Shown here piece after piece: positions 26,317-33,627 of a DNA stretch of 64,000 nt. The stretch spans positions 1-64,000 of the forward strand of contig PQAL01000001.1 of the NCBI GenBank assembly GCA_003105035.1. The letters run 5' to 3'. Source of the DNA: Anaerolineales bacterium. Lineage in GTDB: Bacteria > Chloroflexota > Anaerolineae > Anaerolineales > UBA4823. Position numbers and translations under genes: made by a program. Below the pieces are notes generated by a model that did no database searches, was not told the DNA's origin, and saw nothing but the letters and a program-made list of their open reading frames with translations. Every line of letters starts with the position of its first letter. Within the stretch, counting starts at the first letter, position 1.

Positions 26317-27292
26317 GAATATTCTCCTGAGTCAGATTAGAGATGAATTGAGATACTGCGTCCATAAATGCCTGGGGCTTTTCTTCGTGGGGGACATGCC
26401 CGGTGTTGCCGATGACATGCAGCGTTCCGTTCGGTAAAGCTTTGGCAAGTTTCACACTGTCGGCTGTCGGTACAATACGGTCATCGTCGCCAGTGACCAC
26501 TAAAACCGGCATGCTTATCTCATTGAGGCGCGCTGATAAATTGGAAGCCTGGCTGGCGAGGGTGAACTCCCACAACGCTTTATCCCAATTCTCCACTCTA
26601 AATGGCTTTTGATAGAACTGCTCCATTTCTGGAGTTATCTGGTCTGGATCATGCCAGGCCAGTTTGAGCAGATCACGACCACGGGTGAGAACCTGTCGGG
26701 TGAATAATGGTCCCATACGGCGCATCTGCGGGGTGGTTAACACAGGTCGCAGCCAGGCAGGCGTACCCATACCGTGGTAAATGGCCGGGTCGACCAGGAC
26801 CAGAGCCGAGACCCGCTCCGGATAAGCCAGGGCGGCCTGCATGGCTAACGTTCCACCCGCTGAATTACCCACCAGGATGGCCTGCCGAATCCCAAAATGA
26901 TCCAACAGGCTATGCAGCAGAGCAACCTGGGAGTCAAGGCTGTACGGGTTCTGCCCTTTCCAGACAAGCGGATGGGAAGATAATCCAAACCCCGGCCGAT
27001 CATAGGCAATCACCTTGCCCAGTTGGGATAGCGCAGGCGTGACGGCGTGCCATGAATAAAGGCTGGCTGCAAAACCATGCAGCAGCACGAACACCAGCTC
27101 GCCCTGCCCGGCTCTTTTGACGTGGATGTCTAATCCGTTGAGCTGGATAAACTCCGAGTCGTCATCCGCCAGGTCGCGTGGCTTGAAGGTGCCCTTCAGG
27201 GGAGGCACAGGGATGAGGAGAGGACCAACCAGCAGCAAGGTCAGGCCGCCTGCCAGGGCCAGGGCGCCAGGATGCTTGATCAGGCGTTTCAT
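26309..27292 (-). CDS. Alpha/beta hydrolase, membrane-anchored N-terminus
   Basis: This 327-residue protein has a hydrophobic N-terminal segment (~8-32) and an alpha/beta hydrolase domain. The oxyanion motif LHGFAAS is at ~71-77, the nucleophile S144 is in VGNSAGG, the acid is in VTGDDDRIVP and the His in GNTGHVPHEEKP. The substrate cannot be inferred; the family includes esterases, C-C hydrolases and haloperoxidase-like enzymes. Its start overlaps the TspO-like gene by four bases and its end overlaps the peroxiredoxin-like gene by eight, so it is inside the light-stress operon. Confidence 0.88.
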   Translation of the reverse strand: MKRLIKHPGALALAGGLTLLLVGPLLIPVPPLKGTFKPRDLADDDSEFIQLNGLDIHVKRAGQGELVFVLLHGFAASLYSWHAVTPALSQLGKVIAYDRPGFGLSSHPLVWKGQNPYSLDSQVALLHSLLDHFGIRQAILVGNSAGGTLAMQAALAYPERVSALVLVDPAIYHGMGTPAWLRPVLTTPQMRRMGPLFTRQVLTRGRDLLKLAWHDPDQITPEMEQFYQKPFRVENWDKALWEFTLASQASNLSARLNEISMPVLVVTGDDDRIVPTADSVKLAKALPNGTLHVIGNTGHVPHEEKPQAFMDAVSQFISNLTQENIHA

Positions 27293-28092
27293 GCTGTTCC
27301 AGTTGTCGGTAAGGTCGTTATGTCTTCCAATGGTCGCCTGGGAAGTAAATAGGCCACGAACAAAGTGACAGCCACCAATACGAAGGTGATCCAGGTTGGG
27401 ATAGCAACGGCCGAGATGTTTTCAAATTTAACGGCGATGCCTGCCAGAGCCCACAAAATAACCGCGGTATAGGCAACATCCCGGCGGGTGAAATTCATCA
27501 TACCTGCTATGATAAAGACTGCTGCCAGGACGATGCCCATCCAGACTACTGCACTGATCCCGAAACCATCCCATTTTAGATAATCCAGCAAGCTGGTGAC
27601 ATTGGCGACGGTTGCCACAGTGATCCATCCCAGGTAGATGCTGAAAGTGAGATGGGTAGTGTATCGTTCAGCAGGCGAGACCTTAACACGACCAATCCCC
27701 AACCGCAGGTAGGTGATAATCAAAGTGGCGAGCAGGAGCAGCATGGCAACCAGGGTCAGGGGGAATTTCTGATAGTGCCACAGGAAGATCCAGATGATAT
27801 TGGCAAGACCTCCCAATGAGATCCACCAACCTGTGCTGCGTAAGCGGGGATTTTGCCTCTGGGAGGGAAGAGCCTGGAATATCGCAAAGGCGATCAACCC
27901 AAGGTAGATCAACCCCCAGATGGAGAACACATAACCGGCAGGCACAAAATAGACATTAAAGCGATCAGAGATTGTACCGGTATTCTGGCCATTGATCGGG
28001 AGGATATTCGCCAGGGCATTTACCGTGATGGTAGCCACCACGGTAAGGACGACTGCAATCTGCCGAAAGATATCTTTTTTCATTTTATTCAC
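27289..28092 (-). CDS. TspO/MBR-related tryptophan-rich sensory membrane protein
   Basis: The 267-residue integral membrane protein has about seven predicted helices, rich in Trp. It has the NVYFVPAGYVFSIWGLIYLG signature of the enlarged tryptophan-rich sensory (TspO-like) proteins common in Chloroflexota and cyanobacteria. Classical TspO proteins bind porphyrins and modulate oxygen- and light-dependent gene expression. This larger version is only related to them. It overlaps its neighbours by eight bases (PPOX gene) and four bases (hydrolase gene). Placement with photolyase and heliorhodopsin genes fits a tetrapyrrole or light-stress role (inference). Confidence 0.82.
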   Translation of the reverse strand: MNKMKKDIFRQIAVVLTVVATITVNALANILPINGQNTGTISDRFNVYFVPAGYVFSIWGLIYLGLIAFAIFQALPSQRQNPRLRSTGWWISLGGLANIIWIFLWHYQKFPLTLVAMLLLLATLIITYLRLGIGRVKVSPAERYTTHLTFSIYLGWITVATVANVTSLLDYLKWDGFGISAVVWMGIVLAAVFIIAGMMNFTRRDVAYTAVILWALAGIAVKFENISAVAIPTWITFVLVAVTLFVAYLLPRRPLEDITTLPTTGTA

Positions 28093-28465
28093 TCACTTTC
28101 ATTTCTAGTATAGTGTATTTCTGGTCCGAAGAATTACCACGCAGGGAAAATAGCTTCTTCAGCAGGCCGTATTTCTTATCTAGCAACTGGTCAACTTTCA
28201 GGTCAAGCTCAGCGTCGCTCACTTCACGGGCAAATGCAGGTACCCACTCACCCAGCAAGGCACCGTCCATTTTACATGGGGCAATATTGACCTTAGCGCT
28301 ATTGCGAATTCGCTTCACTTTGCCGGAATCTGCGATCGTGCGGGCGTACAAGACATCACCCTCCTGGACGAACCAGACTGGGGTTCTGACACCCACACCA
28401 TTTTTCCGGAAGGTTTCCAGGTTTATGTATTTCTGTTTCTCAAATGGTTTATATGGATTGCTCAT
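28085..28465 (-). CDS. PPOX-class flavin/F420-dependent oxidoreductase
   Basis: I start the protein at the ATG at 28465 (126 residues, MSNPYKPFEKQKYINLETFRKNG) because GAGGAA precedes it. The longer frame to 28519 would lie deep inside the photolyase gene. The split-barrel pattern VRTPVWFVQEGDVLYARTIADSGKVKRIR and VNIAPC fits pyridoxamine-5-phosphate-oxidase-like proteins that bind FMN or F420. The substrate is unknown. It overlaps the photolyase end by 17 bases and the TspO-like start by 8. Confidence 0.85.
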   Translation of the reverse strand: MSNPYKPFEKQKYINLETFRKNGVGVRTPVWFVQEGDVLYARTIADSGKVKRIRNSAKVNIAPCKMDGALLGEWVPAFAREVSDAELDLKVDQLLDKKYGLLKKLFSLRGNSSDQKYTILEMKVSE

Positions 28466-29861
28466 ACTTTCCTCTTCGATATGCTTCCAGGGCTCGCTGC
28501 CTTGCCATTGCATGGTCAACGATTGGAGCTGGATAATCTTTTCCGATCACGCAACCTACCTGCGCTTGCAGGTTGGCTGGCATACCCTGGGGAGCATGGA
28601 TAAATTCATCGGGTACAGCCGATAGTTCTGGAACCCAGCGGCGAACATATGCACCACTTGGATCAAATTTCTTGGCCTGCAGCACAGGGTTGAAAACCCT
28701 GAAGTATGGCGCAGCATCGGTACCCGTCCCAGCCGTCCACTGCCAGCCACCGTTATTGGCAGCCGGGTCACCATCTACTAAATGCTCCATAAAATAAGCG
28801 GCACCTCTGCGCCAATCGATCAGCAAGTCTTTAACTAAGAAGGAAGCTGTGAGCATGCGCGCCCGGTTGTGCATCCATCCATGGGTATTGAGCTGCCGCA
28901 TGCCTGCATCGATGATGGGGTAGCCTGTGCGTCCTTGCGACCAGGCGAGAAAGCCGGCTTCATCTTCAAGCCAGGGGATACGGCCAAGCTCACGCCGAAA
29001 GGATGTTTGGAGCACATGGGGAAAATGATCCAATATGCCGGCATAAAACTCACGCCAGATCAATTCATTCAGCCAGGCTTCTGCTCCTTTCCGGCTTAGG
29101 GTATCTGGTGACACTTCCCAGGCTTTTCGAGCAGCCATTACCGCCTGCCGGGCTGAGAGCATTCCAAACCGCAGGTACGGTGAGAGCCCTGAAGTGGCGG
29201 TAAGATCCATGCGATCCCTCGTCTGGGAATAATGATAGATATCAGCGTCAACGAATGATCCAAGGCGATCTAATGCTTCCTTTTCACCAGCAATGAAATT
29301 TGGTTGGGTATGAGAAGGGGCAAAAGTTGGAATATCCAGGCTTTGCAGGGCAGGCATAGGAACCATAGCGTCAGGTGCAGGCAGTGGCTCGCCTGGCAGT
29401 GGCAGGCTCTTCCACTTGCGGCTGAAAGGCGTGAACACGGTGTATGGCGATCCATCTGGCTTCAGCAGTTCCTGCGGTGAATAAACCGTAACACCCGCAG
29501 TGAGAATTAAGGGCAGCTCACGTTGCACACGGCTATCACGTTGCCGGGCATAGGGTGAGACGTCCGCTTCAGCGAGGATTACCGAAGCGCCAGCCTCACG
29601 GAAAACACGCTGAAGCTCTTCGATGGGATTACCCTGCCTTACAATTAAAGCACTGCCTCGCTGGCGTAAGTCGGCATCCAGCAATCGCAATCCATCCAGG
29701 AGGAATGCAGTACGGGCATGGCTGGCATGTGCAGCGTTCAGCAAACGTGGATCAAGTATGAAAAGAGGGATAACGATATCTGCCTGCCGCAGGGAAGCCG
29801 ACAGGGCTTGATTATCACTCAGCCGCAGGTCACGCTGGATCCACCAGATTGCTACACTCAT
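28449..29861 (-). CDS. phr: Deoxyribodipyrimidine photolyase (cryptochrome/photolyase family)
   Basis: The 470-residue protein (ATG at 29861; a TTG sits one codon upstream) has an N-terminal antenna-binding Rossmann domain (IWWIQRDLRLSDNQAL) and a C-terminal FAD-binding helical domain with the class I signature NNGGWQWTAGTGTDAAPYFR and LNELIWREFYAGIL. It repairs UV-induced cyclobutane pyrimidine dimers using blue light. Its length is normal. It is followed by overlapping PPOX, TspO-like, hydrolase and peroxiredoxin-like genes and preceded by an MFS exporter and the CarH-type photoreceptor. Photolyases are common targets of CarH/LitR regulators, so control by the neighbouring repressor is likely (inference). 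Confidence 0.95.
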   Translation of the reverse strand: MSVAIWWIQRDLRLSDNQALSASLRQADIVIPLFILDPRLLNAAHASHARTAFLLDGLRLLDADLRQRGSALIVRQGNPIEELQRVFREAGASVILAEADVSPYARQRDSRVQRELPLILTAGVTVYSPQELLKPDGSPYTVFTPFSRKWKSLPLPGEPLPAPDAMVPMPALQSLDIPTFAPSHTQPNFIAGEKEALDRLGSFVDADIYHYSQTRDRMDLTATSGLSPYLRFGMLSARQAVMAARKAWEVSPDTLSRKGAEAWLNELIWREFYAGILDHFPHVLQTSFRRELGRIPWLEDEAGFLAWSQGRTGYPIIDAGMRQLNTHGWMHNRARMLTASFLVKDLLIDWRRGAAYFMEHLVDGDPAANNGGWQWTAGTGTDAAPYFRVFNPVLQAKKFDPSGAYVRRWVPELSAVPDEFIHAPQGMPANLQAQVGCVIGKDYPAPIVDHAMARQRALEAYRRGKYEQSI

Positions 29862-29929
29862 CAAGGAACCATCCCTTCAACAAAAAACAATTTTTTCAAG
29901 CACTTCGACAAGATGCCAGCTACTAAAGC

Positions 29930-31204
29930 TCATTCAACTGCATTCTGGCTAGCCTCCATTGTCGCTTGATGAGAAGGCCTCACGATACGCAAGTATGCTA
30001 ACACGATCGCCCAACCCATCAGCAGGGCGCTGAAAACACCAGGTGCCCATAATCCAAGGCTTTGCAGCAGGTAACTACCTGCAAGGGGAGCAATCACGCG
30101 GGTGAGCGATTCAATCGAGGTAGCAATTCCGAGCAAACCACCCACTTCCTGGCGGGTAACCGTTTTGGTGATCGCGCTCTGGATGACAGTGTTCAACACA
30201 CCACCGGCCAGTGCCAGGGGGATGATCACAATCACCAATCCAAACAACTGGCTGGTGAATGCCCAGACTAGTAAAGCACCAGTCATTACCCATAAACCGG
30301 TGATGATCAACCAATTCTCCCGGAAGCGCTTGGTCAGCTTGCCAATCAACCCTCCCTGGACGATCGCAGCCATTAACCCGACAAAAGCCAGCAGATAGCT
30401 CGTTGTTTGAACACTTAACCCCAAGCCCTGGGTGAACAGGGTGAAAACGGTTTGGAATGTGGCAAATCCCAGCGAAAAGAAGAAACGCAATTGCAATAGC
30501 GGACCCACCTTGGGGCGGTTGAGGGCTTGCTGCAAAGCTTTGAAGGTGAAAGGTGGACGCCTTTGAGCGGATTCAGCGATCCGCCGTTCGGGTGTAAGCG
30601 ATTCGGGCAACAATAGAAAGATCATCACCAGGTTGAGAAGCGATATCGCTCCAGCGACAAAAGCTGGCAGGCTATATCCATACTGACTTAATGACCCTCC
30701 AACAACTGGCCCAATAATAAACCCCAACCCAAAGGCTGCCCCGATCATCCCCAGCCCTTTTGCCCGGTTCTGCTCATCTGTGACGTCGGTGATATATGCC
30801 TGAGCGACGGTGATGTTCCCCCCGGTCAATCCATCCAGGATGCGGCTGAAAAACAAAATGCCAAGGATAATGATGTTGGCTGCAGCAGGATTGATCAATC
30901 CAGCCAGATAGTTTCCTAGCGGATCAGCCAGGCCCAATAAGAGGAAACCTATGAATGTCCCCGCCACACTCATCAGTAGAACTGGTCTACGTCCGATACG
31001 ATCCGATAACCTGCCAAGCAGTGGGGCTCCTAACAGCTGGGCAGCGGCATAAGAAGCCACCAACAAGCCTACTATAAAAGGTGTTGCTCCGTATGTCTCA
31101 GCGTAATATGGCAACAGTGGCAGGATAATACTGAAGCCTAATAAATCGATGAACACGATTAAAAATATCGTCAACAGCCGGCTACTCTTCAAGGGGAACC
31201 TCAA
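29930..31204 (-). CDS. MFS drug/H+ antiporter-like transporter (DHA1 type)
   Basis: The 424-residue protein has 12 predicted helices, the DHA1 motif GRLSDRIGRRPVLL after helix 2 and a helix-5 region (GFIIGPVVGG) resembling antiporter motif C. It resembles TetA-type exporters in general, but specificity cannot be read and no resistance should be assumed. The most likely start is a TTG at 31204 with no clear Shine-Dalgarno. It follows the CarH-type gene by 12 bases, so it is probably translated from the same transcript. An amphipathic or photo-toxic compound is a guess only. Confidence 0.88.
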   Translation of the reverse strand: MRFPLKSSRLLTIFLIVFIDLLGFSIILPLLPYYAETYGATPFIVGLLVASYAAAQLLGAPLLGRLSDRIGRRPVLLMSVAGTFIGFLLLGLADPLGNYLAGLINPAAANIIILGILFFSRILDGLTGGNITVAQAYITDVTDEQNRAKGLGMIGAAFGLGFIIGPVVGGSLSQYGYSLPAFVAGAISLLNLVMIFLLLPESLTPERRIAESAQRRPPFTFKALQQALNRPKVGPLLQLRFFFSLGFATFQTVFTLFTQGLGLSVQTTSYLLAFVGLMAAIVQGGLIGKLTKRFRENWLIITGLWVMTGALLVWAFTSQLFGLVIVIIPLALAGGVLNTVIQSAITKTVTRQEVGGLLGIATSIESLTRVIAPLAGSYLLQSLGLWAPGVFSALLMGWAIVLAYLRIVRPSHQATMEASQNAVE

Positions 31205-31216
31205 TAATCAGGAAAT

Positions 31217-32527
31217 TTATCTACTTGCTAGATCATCATGGCGCAGCTGACGCTCAAGCCACGCTAGGATCAAGGTCGCCTCACCAGGGAGGGCGCGTTG
31301 CAGTGATTGCTGGTAGGCAGTATATAGCTGCTGGAGCAGGGTTAGCGGAAAGCCATGATTAATTAATAAACCATTGAGCCAGTCAGACGTTTTATCCAGG
31401 AGATTGATATCTCCCAGGGTTAAGGCTGACTCGATCGCCTTGCTTAGATCCTCCACGGCAGCCTCTTGCAGAAACGGATCAAGCTGTCTGATACGCAAAT
31501 CGGTATTGACAATACTCACTATCTGGGCTTTTTTTTCTTTATATAGCTGCACAACACGGGAATATTCAGTCGATATTGGTTGGGCACTAAGTATCTGAGT
31601 GGATACTTTCAGCAAGCGATCGACTTGCTGTGGAACTTGCAAGATTTCGCTTCCAAGGTAATAGCCAGAGATACTGTGAGTTATCTCAGGCGTTGTGACA
31701 AATATACCGCCACCATATGCCAGTGGAACTCCCTGCTGAGCGAGTGACTCAGCTATTATTTGCAAGGAGGCAGCAGCATTGAGCGTTTGAGCCGCAGACA
31801 CAACCAGAGCTGGAGAAACAACTTGCATGGTGATATCCAGATCCTGGAGTGGTACGTTGGAGCCAAGGAAGACCACATCCCAGCCACTCCTGCGAAGCAG
31901 GTAGGTGACCAATAGCAGGCTGAAGTCATGGGCCTCAGCAGGTGGGCAGGCGGCGATAATCCGCCCTGGGCGTGAAGGTGGCACCACGCCAGCCAGCAAG
32001 CTATTCAATCGCCTGAGAGCAATCGCCGAGGCAAAATGCTCTTGTTGCACACTGAGTGAGCCGTTATACCAGAGCTGGCCCAGCTTTGCCAGCCCTTTTT
32101 GCAGCACCTCAACACAAATCGTCTCGGGTGCAGCCAGAGCAAACGCCTGGTCCAGGATGCGATTGGCAGCCAGGTCATCAAAAGCCAGGCAGGCAGCGAG
32201 CCATTTTTGCCAGAGCTCATCGAACACATCCTGCCCAGGACCAGGCAGTAACACTTGCCCATCACCCACTACTGGAGCAGCTTGTTCTGTAGCTGACTGG
32301 CTTTTCCATAGCTCCACAGCATGGCTGATACTAAGCCCCTCGTTTTGCCGTGCCACCAGCCACTTGAGCATTTCGATGTCCTGCCGGGAGTACAGACGCT
32401 GACCCCCGGCAGTTCGCTGTGGCTTGGGGAGACCATAACGAAATTCCCAGGCCCGTAAGGTAGCTGCGCTCAAACCGACTTCTTTCATCACTGCCTTAAG
32501 GTTGTAGATTGGTGTGCTGTCAGGCAT
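31217..32527 (-). CDS. MerR-family, B12-dependent photoreceptor repressor (CarH/LitR type) with C-terminal extension
   Basis: This 436-residue regulator has a MerR-type winged helix (~6-75: ATLRAWEFRYGLPKPQRTAGGQRLYSRQDI begins at 22), a four-helix B12-cap domain (~100-180) and a cobalamin-binding Rossmann domain (~187-305). The CarH signature W-x9-EH is intact (W153, E163, H164). H200 in PAEAHDFS sits at the lower axial cobalt ligand position. CarH proteins bind adenosylcobalamin in the dark, repress carotenoid and photolyase genes as tetramers, and release DNA on illumination. The last ~125 residues are an extra helical domain that typical ~300-residue CarH proteins lack. It lies directly downstream of the heliorhodopsin gene (58-bp gap), so it probably regulates its own operon. 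Confidence 0.9.
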   Translation of the reverse strand: MPDSTPIYNLKAVMKEVGLSAATLRAWEFRYGLPKPQRTAGGQRLYSRQDIEMLKWLVARQNEGLSISHAVELWKSQSATEQAAPVVGDGQVLLPGPGQDVFDELWQKWLAACLAFDDLAANRILDQAFALAAPETICVEVLQKGLAKLGQLWYNGSLSVQQEHFASAIALRRLNSLLAGVVPPSRPGRIIAACPPAEAHDFSLLLVTYLLRRSGWDVVFLGSNVPLQDLDITMQVVSPALVVSAAQTLNAAASLQIIAESLAQQGVPLAYGGGIFVTTPEITHSISGYYLGSEILQVPQQVDRLLKVSTQILSAQPISTEYSRVVQLYKEKKAQIVSIVNTDLRIRQLDPFLQEAAVEDLSKAIESALTLGDINLLDKTSDWLNGLLINHGFPLTLLQQLYTAYQQSLQRALPGEATLILAWLERQLRHDDLASR

Positions 32528-32585
32528 AGGAATTCATCTGCTCTACAGAGTTTGCTGCAGGTCAATTTCCCGAATGCTCGGCCGA

Positions 32586-33356
32586 CTAAACCGGTGCGAG
32601 GGTCCCGGCGAAGATAATCCATGCCAGAACAGTCTTGGCAGCCAGGCTCAGGACGATATACACACGTTCACCAAAGAGATAGTCCTTCCACGGACCGACT
32701 TTCTTATATTGCAGAACCATATTTACTGCAAAAATGTTGAAAAAGACAAACAGGGTCGGAATGATGGCGTAAACGAAAGCAGGCGGCTCTCCACCTTCAC
32801 CAGCCAGCGATCCGACAAAATAAAGCACAATCACAATCCAGGGGATGATCCCAGCGATTGAGCCATATATGAAGGAAGTCCAGTTGGTTTTCTGTGTGGT
32901 CTGGTTATGTAGCTCCATCATGATCCCAAACAGATTCATCATCGCATTGACGCCGAAAATGAGGATGATAGCGCCCAGGTCATAGATGCCAACCAGCATC
33001 CCGATCAGCACGATCATCAACGAAGAAGAAAGCGCATATTCATAGAACCTGACCGGGTTCATTCCTTTCATCAAGTTGGATTTATAGAGCTTCTTACCAA
33101 CGGTAGCCAGGAAAAAATGTGCCACAGCTGAAATAAGTAAGAAGGCTGCCACGGCGGGGCCAAAACGCAATTCAAAGGCAATTTTTGGATCAGGCACCAG
33201 AGCCATCTGGCTCACATCAAACTTGAGAAAATTGGTGTAGATGGGATAAGCAGTATCATTGCTTAGCACGATCATGAGGATGCCCTGCAGCAAGTGCAGA
33301 AAACCCATTCCAAGATTAAACCGGCGTAAACCATTGAATTTCTTTTCGATGTCCAT
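32586..33356 (-). CDS. Heliorhodopsin
   Basis: Starting at the ATG at 33356, which GAGGAG precedes, the 256-residue seven-helix protein shows the heliorhodopsin hallmarks: RRFNLGMGFLHLLQG in helix 1, FYEYALSSSLMIVLIGMLV in helix 3 with counterion candidate E106, NAMMNLFGIMMELHN in helix 4, and LSLAAKTVLAWIIFAGTL in helix 7 with retinal Schiff-base lysine K241. The reference heliorhodopsin 48C12 also uses K241, with E107 as counterion. These are inverted-topology, slow-photocycle retinal proteins rather than typical ion pumps, often found near photolyase genes. The longer frame to 33404 adds 16 residues without a better start signal. It is the first gene behind the promoter at 33447-33475 and is followed by the CarH-type regulator. 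No retinal-forming dioxygenase is in the window. Confidence 0.94.
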   Translation of the reverse strand: MDIEKKFNGLRRFNLGMGFLHLLQGILMIVLSNDTAYPIYTNFLKFDVSQMALVPDPKIAFELRFGPAVAAFLLISAVAHFFLATVGKKLYKSNLMKGMNPVRFYEYALSSSLMIVLIGMLVGIYDLGAIILIFGVNAMMNLFGIMMELHNQTTQKTNWTSFIYGSIAGIIPWIVIVLYFVGSLAGEGGEPPAFVYAIIPTLFVFFNIFAVNMVLQYKKVGPWKDYLFGERVYIVLSLAAKTVLAWIIFAGTLAPV

Positions 33357-33410
33357 TTTTATCTCCTCGAAATTAATTTTTGGTATCCAGCTTATCAATT
33401 GCAAATTTCT

Positions 33411-33528
33411 CTGTGCACTTGACAGCGGATATTGACTTATCTGCCAATAGTAACATATTGTATAGATATTGTCAAGGTATTGCGGATGATTAATTCAGAA
33501 TTACATATATTCTCTATGCAGTGCACAG
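33411..33528. repeat. 9-bp inverted repeat flanking the heliorhodopsin promoter
   Basis: CTGTGCACT at 33411-33419 and its exact complement AGTGCACAG at 33520-33528 lie on either side of the promoter. Each arm contains the palindrome GTGCAC. The arms are about 109 bp apart centre to centre. They could be two operator half-sites, or coincidence. Confidence 0.5.
33447..33475 (-). promoter_or_regulatory. Near-consensus sigma-70 promoter for the heliorhodopsin-carH operon
   Basis: On the minus strand TTGACA (33470-33475) and TACTAT (33447-33452) are separated by exactly 17 bases. The -35 is perfect and the -10 matches five of six. The ATG at 33356 lies about 85 bases downstream of the expected transcription start. 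The AT-rich spacer (TATACAATATGT) is where a MerR-family repressor such as CarH could bind. Confidence 0.75.
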
Positions 33529-33627
33529 GGAATCTGCTCAATTCCGAACAGCTAATAAAATCGCTTTGTTATGGGGAGAGCCCGCTAGCTGATTATGGCG
33601 TGCTGATCATCGATATTCGCCATACTT

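Noticed and set aside
29930-31204. Tetracycline-resistance transporter
   Set aside because: Only general DHA1/TetA-like motifs are visible. Location in a light-stress operon gives no support for a resistance call.
32586-33356. Proton-pumping type-1 rhodopsin
   Set aside because: Helix 3 carries the heliorhodopsin EYALSSSLM pattern instead of the D-T-x or N-D-Q pump triads, and the helix 1 and helix 4 signatures are heliorhodopsin-specific.
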